From positions 1 to 39,364 of the forward strand of contig NZ_CAJNKE010000016.1 of the NCBI RefSeq assembly GCF_905232215.1: DNA of 39,364 bases, written 5' to 3'. Below are positions 17,181-24,186 of this stretch, in pieces. Numbering within the stretch: position 1 is the stretch's first letter; each line of letters starts with the position of its first letter. Under the pieces are notes generated by a model. It did not search any database. It was given only the letters and a program-made list of their open reading frames with translations, and was not told where the DNA came from. Position numbers and translations under genes: made by a program. Source of the DNA: Burkholderia sp. LMG 13014 (GTDB lineage Bacteria > Pseudomonadota > Gammaproteobacteria > Burkholderiales > Burkholderiaceae).

Positions 17181-17471
17181 CTATCCTTCATATCGCGCAA
17201 AAATCCATCCCTTATATGATCGCAATTTCCCGATTGGCTCACTGCTCTTTGACATCTCTATTTTCTGCCGATTGAATTGCGGGCAGGATGCCATGATTTC
17301 TGTAATCGCGGCATCCACAATCTCACCATCCTCTTCGTCAGGCTCTCTAGCCAGATAGACATATATCTCGATCAGATCCGAGTCGAAATCGTATGCAATC
17401 GCACGCACCCCTTCACGCACCGATCCGATGAAGGAAGAGAAGACAACCCACTTTACGTCAACCTCATTCAC
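17181..17471 (-). CDS. Unknown small acidic protein, immunity-like
   Basis: Protein of 96 aa from a GTG at 17471, with GGAG 6 bases upstream; a TTG at 17483 is the alternative. It alternates strands and one helix: VKWVVFSSFIGSVREGVRAI, IEIYVYLAREPDEEDGEIVDAAITEIMAS and a terminal KGWIFARYEG. The layout of a two-strand hairpin, an acidic helix and a last strand is like several colicin and contact-dependent immunity proteins. I cannot name a family. Confidence 0.6.
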   Translation of the reverse strand: MNEVDVKWVVFSSFIGSVREGVRAIAYDFDSDLIEIYVYLAREPDEEDGEIVDAAITEIMASCPQFNRQKIEMSKSSEPIGKLRSYKGWIFARYEG

Positions 17472-17533
17472 CTTGCTCTCCAATATGAGATTCTCACGTT
17501 GCGCGTCTCACGCGCAAGCGAGGGCCTTCCTGT

Positions 17534-17863
17534 CTAAGTCAACGCCCTGGAAACCTGAACATCAACAGCGACTACGGTTAATAGCGGCTCATCGGTCCAA
17601 GCCGAGACAAAGCTGAACTCCCTGAAATCATTGGCCAGTTCCTCCGCGGTTTCACATAGGGCAAAAAGGTAACTCCCCTCCTTGCGCTCGGCCAAATGCG
17701 ACAGATCTTGCCCTTCCGGGGAAACAGCCTTCACGCCAAGGACATTACGGAAGATAACTTCAAACATTCCGCCATCAGCCCGTATAAGCACTGTCAATCG
17801 TCCATCTTGATAAGAAAACGATTGAATCTGCGCATCCGCGACAAAAATCTCACCGCTTTTCAT
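17534..17863 (-). CDS. Unknown small protein, immunity-like
   Basis: Protein of 109 aa with GGAG 8 bases before the ATG at 17863. It is strand-rich (QIQSFSYQDGRLTVLIRADGG, MFEVIFRNVLGVKAV) with a helix ELANDFREFSF and a hydrophobic end. No signal peptide or membrane span is present, and no family is recognised. It is 62 bases upstream of the gene at 17181 and possibly co-transcribed with it. Confidence 0.6.
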   Translation of the reverse strand: MKSGEIFVADAQIQSFSYQDGRLTVLIRADGGMFEVIFRNVLGVKAVSPEGQDLSHLAERKEGSYLFALCETAEELANDFREFSFVSAWTDEPLLTVVAVDVQVSRALT

Positions 17864-17944
17864 TTCTCGACTCCTCGGAAATTCTCATCTGGAGTGAGCC
17901 TCGTCCCGCTGTCCGGCGCATAGCCGCCCGGTACCGACGACGCA

Positions 17945-18045
17945 GCGGCCGCACACGCTCGGTTGCTGTCGCGCTCGTGTTCGCGTCGCTAGCCCCAATC
18001 ATGCCAATTCCGCACCCGTGAGATCGGTCGACAGTTGTCGCCTGT
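17945..18045 (-). repeat. Dispersed intergenic repeat, copy B
   Basis: Second copy of the ~100-base element at 14361-14457. Shared landmarks on the minus strand are ACAAC, GATCTCACGGGT (GATCTCGCGGGT in copy A), a GGCAT box and CACGA(G/A)CGCGACAG. It fills most of the 311-base gap between the genes at 17534 and 18175, where no gene is otherwise supported. Confidence 0.5.
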
Positions 18046-18174
18046 TTATGCCCGACGCGGGCCAATCGAAACGCGGCTGCGTCGCTTCGCACCAATTGAG
18101 CGATCGCACGCTCTCATCCGGAACGAGCGGCCAGAAACGCGCGCTCCCACTTGTATCGCAATATCGCGCTCACG

Positions 18175-18561
18175 CTACAACGTGTAAGCATCATAGATGT
18201 GAACTACCCCTCCTTCACTCCGCTTGTATGCGTGCATAACAAGAGTAAGATCGCTCTCAATGCCATCTACGATCAAGTCAAGTTGAATTCTCTTACTGAA
18301 TTCCGATGGTGCGCCAGGGGCAATTTCATACAATTGCGCATGACCAACGATGTAGTCGCGCCCCGGAATGCCAATCCTTTTTAGAGCGCGCTCATCCAGA
18401 ACATCCCCACATAGATACTCCAGAATATTCCGCTTAACGCCCTCCGACTCATTGGCATCAAAATTTCCATCCGAAACCAATTTTTCGAAATTATTTCCCG
18501 ATAAACATTCGCATATCTTTGATATCTCGAGGATCATGTCTTCATCAACCCACTTACTCAC
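18175..18561 (-). CDS. Unknown small protein, possibly DUF7668-like
   Basis: Protein of 128 aa from a GTG at 18561, with GAGG 7 bases upstream. The frame stays open to 18651 without a convincing site. Helical first half (MILEISKICECLSG); second half with strand pairs RIQLDLIVDGIESDLTLVMHAY and GGVVHIYDAYTL. The ending (hydrophobic strand, short basic turn, strand with a YD pair) is shared with the gene at 22500-22862, which suggests they belong to one fold family. DUF7668 is my tentative guess. Confidence 0.6.
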   Translation of the reverse strand: MSKWVDEDMILEISKICECLSGNNFEKLVSDGNFDANESEGVKRNILEYLCGDVLDERALKRIGIPGRDYIVGHAQLYEIAPGAPSEFSKRIQLDLIVDGIESDLTLVMHAYKRSEGGVVHIYDAYTL

Positions 18562-18625
18562 ACCAGCACCTCGTAGTTGAACCATTGGCTCGACGCTTCG
18601 CTGCATATGCGCCACCTGCACATTT

Positions 18626-18868
18626 CTAACACTGCGACTGTGTTGCAACATAGAGCTCCGCCCCGATTTCGTGAGATAGCCGCGTCAATCGCACGGAGAG
18701 CGCAGCGCTCGCGGAGCATCCTCCTATCTCGACAAAATAGTCTACAGCGCGCCGATGGCAATCACCCGCCAGCTCATCGTTCAGTTCAATTTTTTCTAAA
18801 ATGACCAGCTGCCTCAAGCGCTCACGAAAGACGCCACATCTTCTAACCTTGTATCCAGGATGGCTCAT
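18626..18868 (-). CDS. Doubtful small open frame overlapping the next gene
   Basis: An 80-codon frame from an ATG at 18868 overlaps the last 26 bases of the gene at 18843. It has a helix-like LRQLVILEKIELNDELAG and VRLTRLSHEIGAELYVA. No family is recognised and there is no good ribosome site. It could be a short partner gene or a chance frame in an otherwise empty 280-base gap. Confidence 0.3.
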   Translation of the reverse strand: MSHPGYKVRRCGVFRERLRQLVILEKIELNDELAGDCHRRAVDYFVEIGGCSASAALSVRLTRLSHEIGAELYVATQSQC

Positions 18869-19346
18869 CCCCGTAACAATAAATAATCGAATAGATGCTT
18901 GAACACTGACCACCGAAAGCAAATCTTTTATTCAACACGTCAACAGGGGTGAAGATCATGCCAACTCTCTCCATATGCCTTATCAACGGGCTCATAGAAT
19001 TGGTTGTCGGATAATCAATTTTCGGCGGTCTTTGACTTCCATCCCGTGACAATGACGACAAATAATAGTACGGACCAACAAGCGACATCCGCAATACGAA
19101 ATCGTCGGCACCCCCCTTCAACAAATACCCATAACTCACGTCGGAGTTGGGTTCCGTATCTTCCGAGAAATCATAACTCCCCTCAAGAAACCGAATCACG
19201 TCAGGGTATTTTGCCAACGAAAAATGCGATTTTACAAAAGAGTAATTCGGCGACTCAAAATTCCCATACGAATCGATCACGAAGCGTGAAAACCTCTCCC
19301 AGTCAAAATGTGAATCATGGGGTCTCCTTGTCTTTTGGATGCCCAT
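18843..19346 (-). CDS. Unknown protein, probable immunity partner of the toxin tail beside it
   Basis: Protein of 167 aa, aromatic-rich (SRFVIDSYGNFESPNYSF, LRMSLVGPYYYLSS), with a C-terminal YSIIYCYGDEPSWIQG. Family not recognised. The in-frame ATG at 19346 lies inside the upstream toxin-like tail. A better placed ATG at 19318, with a perfect AAGGAG 5 bases upstream and an ATGA overlap to the toxin tail's stop, is out of frame by one base. Either the start is at 19346 or one base has been lost just after 19318. Confidence 0.65.
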   Translation of the reverse strand: MGIQKTRRPHDSHFDWERFSRFVIDSYGNFESPNYSFVKSHFSLAKYPDVIRFLEGSYDFSEDTEPNSDVSYGYLLKGGADDFVLRMSLVGPYYYLSSLSRDGSQRPPKIDYPTTNSMSPLIRHMERVGMIFTPVDVLNKRFAFGGQCSSIYSIIYCYGDEPSWIQG

Positions 19347-19470
19347 TTACCTTTTCTCCATTTTCGTGGCGGACGTCCACTGAGGCTTGAGTGCCTCCGT
19401 TTAAACCAAAAACTACGGACGTCTTGAAATCGCGGCCTCGTACATTGGAGGGCCCAGTGATGGGGATGCT
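19315..19470 (-). pseudogene. C-terminal tail of a toxin-like protein (remnant)
   Basis: The frame ending at the TGA at 19315-19317 reads KSIPITGPSNVRGRDFKTS, then VVFGLNGGTQASVDVRHENG and ends NGHPKDKETP. This polar Gly/Asn/His-rich ending looks like the end of a polymorphic toxin domain rather than a shadow frame. Upstream of about 19470 the frame becomes Arg/Ser/Cys-rich and loses protein character, so only the end remains. Its stop overlaps an ATG (ATGA) at the head of the adjacent immunity-like gene, the usual toxin-immunity junction. Confidence 0.5.
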
Positions 19471-19531
19471 CTTACCGCAGGCCCAGGAACTGCATCGACA
19501 AATCACAGCGGCGCGAGATCGGCGTGCCGCA

Positions 19532-19693
19532 CTATCCCATCCCAAAGAGCGAATCGATAACGTTCTTGATCCACGTCGCCACACCGCTCCCGGCAATTTT
19601 TCTCCGCCCCGCAATTCTTCTCAGAAGAATTATCGACCACACGACAGCAAAGCCAATGGCGACACATATGCTTAAGAACGAAAATGCACTCAT
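19532..19693 (-). CDS. Possible small membrane protein
   Basis: A 53-codon frame from an ATG at 19693 has one strong membrane segment (FSFLSICVAIGFAVVWSIILL) followed by a basic stretch (RRIAGRRKIAG) and a second amphipathic segment. No clear ribosome site. It lies just upstream of the toxin tail remnant. It may be a small immunity protein for a membrane toxin or part of a broken gene. Confidence 0.35.
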   Translation of the reverse strand: MSAFSFLSICVAIGFAVVWSIILLRRIAGRRKIAGSGVATWIKNVIDSLFGMG

Positions 19694-19873
19694 TATGATG
19701 AAGGCGTTCCAATTTCTTCGCGATGGACACACGCGAAACGAGTGTGCACGAGATTCGTGGGTTTGTGGCCTGGCACTTTGGCACGGACGTATCGCACGAC
19801 TTCGTGAGACCAGTCATCTAGGCCTCCTTCATTTCGCATAGTGCCGATCGGCCGCGCATTCGTGACCCTGGGT

Positions 19874-20218
19874 TCAATCGGCGCGAAACAGATGTTCCAG
19901 GCAGTTTTTCAGTTCTCGTCCGCCGACACTCGCGCCATCCAACGCAATTTCGACCCTGTGCTCGGCTTGTGCTCGCACGAACGCTTCTGGTGGAGTCACC
20001 TCAAGAACAAGTAGATTTTCCGAGCAATTGAATCTAATTGACTCAAATTCGGCACCATTAGCTTGATCGAAAAGCTCGCAATAAATCTTGCCTCCACTCT
20101 CCTCTCGCACGAGATCGATATATTGACCTGCAGGTCCCCACTTGATGAACAAGGAGGAACGTCCCTCATCATCGCAGAGACTCGTCGCAACAAATTGCGC
20201 TTTGGCCATAATCGTCAT
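19874..20218 (-). CDS. Unknown small protein, immunity-like
   Basis: Protein of 114 aa from the ATG at 20218, with GAGG 7 bases upstream. It is strand-rich (RSSLFIKWGPAGQYIDLV, RFNCSENLLVLEVT), with a final helix GRELKNCLEHLF. Not recognised. A short frame ends at a TGA overlapping its ATG, as at other toxin-immunity junctions in the array, but that frame has no clear protein character. Confidence 0.6.
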   Translation of the reverse strand: MTIMAKAQFVATSLCDDEGRSSLFIKWGPAGQYIDLVREESGGKIYCELFDQANGAEFESIRFNCSENLLVLEVTPPEAFVRAQAEHRVEIALDGASVGGRELKNCLEHLFRAD

Positions 20219-20543
20219 TTGAGCCCTCGCCACATATTAGTTACAGTCGCCCTTCTGCATCGTAGTCGATGCGCCATCTGATTGGCGGCGCAGTCCTTGA
20301 CGAACGCGAGACAAAAAACATGGGCATGTCGTTCGTACGCTTCAAGCAGCGTATGTCCGCACATCAAGTCACGGTATCGCGTGCCTCTCGGGCGGGTCAC
20401 CATGTACGCTTCCCGCACTCAGCAACGGATACTCGTGACTGCGCCCGTTGCATCGTGATAAACGAGCTTCGCCCTGTCGATATCATAGTGCCATTATCGC
20501 TACCATAGAATGATCAAAGGGCTAAAAATTCAGCCCATTTTCA
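20219..20543. other. Gap without a supported gene
   Basis: About 325 bases. The only minus-strand frame (20215-20418) is Arg/Cys/His-rich and ends in an ATGA overlap with the gene at 20218. It could be a decayed toxin end, but nothing in it is recognisable. No hairpin terminator or promoter stands out. Confidence 0.35.
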
Positions 20544-20879
20544 CTAACGCATGTAGACCGTCTTCAGAAGCGCCGCACCTTCAATCGCGTAAATATACGT
20601 TACACCACGTCCATTCTGATACATCCCCTGGTCCGCAACCTCAAATGGCACTCCATCGATTTCATATGCCGGAAGTGGGGAAAATGTGACCGCGACCAAA
20701 CTCTCACCCCCTCCAAGATCGACCGAAACCTTGTAGCAACTTAAAGGCCAACGATCCTTTGACAGCTTCTTAAATTCAGCCAAAGCCAGACCAAATATCT
20801 TGAAGCAATCACCTCTGAACGAGTAGTCACTTGGATACCTAGCCACCAACTCCAGGACATCATCTTCGCTATAGCTCAC
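20544..20879 (-). CDS. Unknown small protein, immunity-like
   Basis: Protein of 111 aa from a GTG at 20879, preceded at 4-5 bases by GGGAGG. Helical start (SEDDVLELVARYPSDYSF), then strands (CYKVSVDLGGGESLVAVTF, VTYIYAIEGAALLKTVYM). A fold like NTF2-type immunity proteins is possible but not shown. The frame is open upstream through toxin-like sequence to 21116, so a fused or longer product cannot be excluded; the strong ribosome site favours the GTG. Confidence 0.6.
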   Translation of the reverse strand: MSYSEDDVLELVARYPSDYSFRGDCFKIFGLALAEFKKLSKDRWPLSCYKVSVDLGGGESLVAVTFSPLPAYEIDGVPFEVADQGMYQNGRGVTYIYAIEGAALLKTVYMR

Positions 20880-21116
20880 GCGCCCTCCCTGACCTGTATA
20901 AATCTTGATCTTGCCGCTTGGTGTACCTGGATATGAACGATGGCACTTGCTTTTGAGCGCGGCAAGAGCACTAATCTCCTTGTCTCTTCTTGAAAAATCA
21001 TCGCCATTGAAGTTGTCTCTACGTGAATCTGGCGTCCAAAAATCTCTCCACTCGCTCCCAGTCCAGAATAATCTTCCGCGCGCCGGACAATATAGCCGAA
21101 GAGCGCAGAGCGCGGC
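20880..21116 (-). pseudogene. Toxin-like C-terminal segment upstream of the immunity-like gene
   Basis: In the same frame as the gene at 20544, codons before its GTG read SEWRDFWTPDSRRDNF, NGDDFSRRDKEISALAALKS and GTPSGKIKIYTGQGGR. This is protein-like and lysine/aromatic-rich, with no ATG and a stop at 21117-21119. It looks like the remaining end of a toxin domain now running into the immunity-like gene. The competing frame at 20876-21241 ends in a GTGA overlap with the same GTG but has poor composition. Confidence 0.35.
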
Positions 21117-21357
21117 TCAAGAGGCAAATCTACGCCATCGTGGCGGCTCCTGAATCTACTAGCAGTTTGATTCTCAATTCCCGGCATCACCTTCCGCCGG
21201 GCCCCGGAAGGCGCGGAGAATTCAGACTGCGAACGAAGCACGGAGCGTGAGTGCTACCGATAATCAGTGTCGGCGTTCTGAAGATTCCAAATCACGAGAT
21301 CGTGGACTATGTGGATAAAGCTTCTGAAGCGAGCCCTCATACTTCACATCAGCATAA

Positions 21358-21939
21358 TCAACTGAAGTAGAGATGGACCAATTTCCCGTACTCGGGAGAG
21401 TATTTCCTGAAACTACCCAACGGCTTCTCATCGAGCCGATCCATTGTTGCCTCTATACCCCGTGTTATCAATTTTTCATTTCCAACGGACGCGCAATCTA
21501 CTCCCAGGACTGCGTACCCCGACCTTACATTTCTTCGACCGAACCGGATAACAGAATACTTACCCAACACAATTGCGCCATCTTTTATGTCACAAGAGAA
21601 ATAGAGATGAGTGTCATCCCTCAGCGAACTGAATTTACGCCTACCCAAAATATTCTTGAGCAAGACCATCAACCCTACGCCTGGGCCGAAATCGACCGAA
21701 CTTCCAACGCGATTTCCCCCAAGGAAATATAACTTATACAGCGAATTAATTTCCCTATTCCCATGATTGACATATATATGTTTTTCATACAAATGAAAAT
21801 CGGAGCTTCCTCCCACAACATCGTAACCCCTATCCTCGAGCTGCGGCTTACTTTCATCCTCACCGCGGATCAACCTACCTGGACCATCGCCATTAAACTG
21901 CAGCAGCGCATCAATAATTTCAGAAAAATGGATTCCCAT
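21358..21939 (-). CDS. Unknown protein, likely immunity partner of the Rhs tip
   Basis: Protein of 193 aa starting at the ATG at 21939, only 6 bases after the stop of the Rhs tip remnant. Acidic start (MGIHFSEIIDALLQFNGDG), a Gly-rich middle (FLGGNRVGSSVDFGPGVGLM) and a mixed C-terminus (ATMDRLDEKPLGSFRKYS). Family not recognised. The position directly behind an Rhs variable tip is the classic place of the cognate immunity gene, so that role is inferred. Confidence 0.65.
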   Translation of the reverse strand: MGIHFSEIIDALLQFNGDGPGRLIRGEDESKPQLEDRGYDVVGGSSDFHLYEKHIYVNHGNREINSLYKLYFLGGNRVGSSVDFGPGVGLMVLLKNILGRRKFSSLRDDTHLYFSCDIKDGAIVLGKYSVIRFGRRNVRSGYAVLGVDCASVGNEKLITRGIEATMDRLDEKPLGSFRKYSPEYGKLVHLYFS

Positions 21940-21945
21940 CGCTGT

Positions 21946-22475
21946 TTACTTAGAAGTATGAGTCGCGCCAGATTCACCATGATTGCCGAGAATCCCTGCA
22001 ACCTTTTTGAGTTCTGATGCTCGATTTGCATTTGGATATACATCCGCACCGGCCAGTGCAGCCTTGGCCACCGTCTACACGTTCAACGTCACCACATCCA
22101 GCTACACGGCGGCAATCGCGTGCACCAATAGAGATGCCGTACCTGATGCAACAGTTTCTGCTGCTTTCAGCAAGCCCGTAGTCTTCGGAAAGGCGTCCGT
22201 CATCTGTTGAACTGCAGCAGGGACAACAACAAGGCAGGACGGAAATCCCGGCTGGATTGAGCTTTTTCCTGGCTCTTTCAAACGGAGGTTATCAATCGAG
22301 TTACCCCCAGCGGCCCCGGGAAGAGGCTTACCATTCAGCCCAAGCGGATCGATCCACTGCACCGGATTGGGTGCGTACTGGAAGACGTTGCCCCTCGCGA
22401 GTCCGATTGGATCCTTCGACACGTAGCGCCACGACACCGGATCATGGTGCCGGTGCAGTTATCGCGCAGCCCTGT
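21946..22475 (-). pseudogene. Orphan Rhs core end plus variable toxin tip, with two in-frame TAG codons
   Basis: The frame begins abruptly near 22475 with the end of the Rhs core: HHDPVSWRYVSKDPIGLARG, then FQYAPNPVQWIDPLGL, the conserved motif after which Rhs tips vary. The tip follows for about 70 codons (SIDNLRLKEPGKSSI, MTDAFPKTTGLLKAAETVAS). It is cut by TAG at 22102-22104 and again at 22075-22077, yet stays in frame to a TAA at 21946 with AGADVYPNANRASELKKV and a GESGATHTSK end. No Rhs N-terminus, VgrG or PAAR lies upstream, so this is a displaced, inactive tip. Confidence 0.82.
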
Positions 22476-22499
22476 CTATTTCGCTCTCCAGAGCCAGCT

Positions 22500-22862
22500 T
22501 CACGGCACCAGTATGTCGTACAAATACAGCGTCGGCTGCGCCGCGTTGTCCTTCTTCACTCGAAGGATCATGAACGCGTCCGAACGCCCGCCTTCCGAGA
22601 AGATGGGTACCTCGATTGATAGCCCGTCCGATTTGTGTCCGCCCATTTCGAATACATACCCATTCATCAGCGCCTCATCCGGGATCGGACGAACCGCCTC
22701 CCCACACAAGCAGGATCTCAGCGCAGCTCGGTACTCCGATGCCGTGCTTGGTGCAGCGAGTCCCTGGCGCACCAGTTCCTCAAAGTGGTCATGGATCAAT
22801 TCGTCGTAGATATGCCTCACTAACGGGGCATGCATCGGATAGTCCACCAATTTACGTTCCAC
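22500..22862 (-). CDS. Unknown small protein, possibly DUF7668-like, immunity-like
   Basis: Protein of 120 aa from a GTG at 22862, with a near-perfect AGGAGGT site 4 bases upstream. Helical first half (HIYDELIHDHFEELVRQGLA, ASEYRAALRSCLCGEAV), then GLSIEVPIFSEGGRSDAFMI and a last strand YLYDILVP. The ending resembles that of the gene at 18175. It is the first gene (in transcription order) of the immunity array and borders the orphan Rhs piece. Confidence 0.65.
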   Translation of the reverse strand: MERKLVDYPMHAPLVRHIYDELIHDHFEELVRQGLAAPSTASEYRAALRSCLCGEAVRPIPDEALMNGYVFEMGGHKSDGLSIEVPIFSEGGRSDAFMILRVKKDNAAQPTLYLYDILVP

Positions 22863-23122
22863 GCTACCTCCTATCTCCGATTCATTTCGGTTCGCATTGG
22901 CGTATTTCCATTGAACCCGATGTTTTCAAAATATGGAACGTGGGGTGGGCAGCAGCCACGCCAGCCGTCCGCCGCATCCATGAAATCGATTTCAATCAGG
23001 GCCAATTCGACTTCCGGCGCGGCGCGGTTGCGAGTAGTGTCTACGTGCCCGTATTGCGGCCCGCCGCGCCCGACCGGCGCCCGGCGCTCACCCCACACCC
23101 CGCTGACCACTGGAGATCCGCG

Positions 23123-23923
23123 ATGAAACGTTCGAAGTTCCTGCTGTCGGGCCTGCTGCTCGCGTCGGCCCTCGGCTTCACGGCCGTCGCCGCACACGCA
23201 GACGACCTGCTCGATTCCGTCAAGAAAGCCGGCGTGCTCCGGGTCGGCCTCGAAGGCACGTATCCGCCGTTCAACTCGCGCGGCACGTCGGGCCAGCTCG
23301 AGGGCTTCGACGTCGACGTCGCGAACGCCGTCGCCGGCAAGCTCGGCGTGAAGACGCAATTCGTTCCGACCGAATGGAGCGGCATCATCGCCGGCCTGCA
23401 GGCCGGCAAGTTCGACGTGATCGTCAATCAGGTCACGATCACGCCGCAGCGCAAGGAAGCGCTCGACTTCAGCCAGCCGTACACGTACTCGGCCGCGCAG
23501 CTGATCCAGCGCAAGGACGACACGCGCAACTTCAAGTCGCTCGACGACTTCAAGGGCAAGAAGCTCGGCGTGACGCTCGGTACCAACTATGACCAGATGG
23601 CGCGCACCGTGCCGGGCATCGAGGTGCAGACGTATCCGGGCGCGCCGGAAAAGCTGCGCGACCTCGCCGCGGGCCGGATCGAGGCGACGCTCGACGATCG
23701 CCTGATGCTGCCGTACATGATCAAGACGTCGAACCTGCCGCTGCGCGCGGGCGCGGTGCTGAACGGCGGCAAGCAGGAAATGGCGATCCCGTTCCGCAAG
23801 GGCAACCCGAAGTTCGAGAAGGCGATCAACGACGCGCTCGACTCGCTGCACAAGGACGGCACGTTGAAGAAGATCTCGATGCACTGGTTCGGCAGCGACG
23901 TGACCGTGCCGGTCGCACAGTAA
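23123..23923 (+). CDS. Amino-acid ABC transporter periplasmic binding protein
   Basis: Family-3 solute-binding protein of 266 aa. The signal peptide ends AHA (about residue 24). The mature N-terminus has VKKAGVLRVGLEGTYPPFN and then GFDVDVANAVAGKLGVK, the ligand-binding signature. KFDVIVNQVTITPQRKEALD and DFKGKKLGVTLGTNY follow as in polar amino-acid or cystine-type binders. The ATG has GGAG 8 bases upstream; the long open frame before it is not coding. No permease or ATPase gene is adjacent within the window. Confidence 0.93.
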   Translation: MKRSKFLLSGLLLASALGFTAVAAHADDLLDSVKKAGVLRVGLEGTYPPFNSRGTSGQLEGFDVDVANAVAGKLGVKTQFVPTEWSGIIAGLQAGKFDVIVNQVTITPQRKEALDFSQPYTYSAAQLIQRKDDTRNFKSLDDFKGKKLGVTLGTNYDQMARTVPGIEVQTYPGAPEKLRDLAAGRIEATLDDRLMLPYMIKTSNLPLRAGAVLNGGKQEMAIPFRKGNPKFEKAINDALDSLHKDGTLKKISMHWFGSDVTVPVAQ

Positions 23924-23982
23924 GCGGCCCGGCGCTTCAACGCGTCACGCCCTTCGCCACGGTGAAGGCGTGACGCGCCCCC

Positions 23983-24186
23983 TCAGGCCGCTTCGTCGAA
24001 GCGCGCCAGCAGCATCTGGCCGATCGGCGTCAGCGCCGGGCGCGCGGCCACGGCATTCATGCGCACCTGCGTATCGTCGACCAGCCGCTTCTCCACCAGC
24101 ACGGCGAAGGCCGGATTCGACGGATCGACGCTGTCCGGCGCACGCGCAACGCGCAACAGCATCGAGAATTCATGCGGACTCAGCAT
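23983..24186 (-). CDS. Small conserved-type protein with winged-helix-like pattern
   Basis: Protein of 67 aa from the ATG at 24186 (MLSPHEFSMLLRVARAPDSV). Two helices, then LVEKRLVDD and LTPIGQMLLARFDE, which resemble a compact winged-helix in which the last helix follows a short hairpin. I recall similar small proteins being common in Burkholderia, without a known function. AGGAG lies 10 bases upstream. It converges on the transporter gene. Confidence 0.6.
   Translation of the reverse strand: MLSPHEFSMLLRVARAPDSVDPSNPAFAVLVEKRLVDDTQVRMNAVAARPALTPIGQMLLARFDEAA

Noticed and set aside
20215-20418. 67-codon frame with an ATGA overlap to the gene at 20218
   Set aside because: It is Arg/Cys/His-rich without recognisable motifs. 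The overlap alone is not enough to call a toxin tail.
20876-21241. 121-codon minus-strand frame ending in a GTGA overlap
   Set aside because: Its composition is poor, and the overlapping frame in phase with the downstream gene looks more protein-like. It remains only a minor alternative.
9525-22862. Integron or CRISPR-like cassette array
   Set aside because: No attC-like sites between genes, no integrase and no regularly spaced short repeats were found. Only two ~100-base elements recur.
22616-23923. 435-codon version of the ABC binding protein
   Set aside because: The first ~170 codons are non-coding in character. The signal peptide and ribosome site place the start at 23123.
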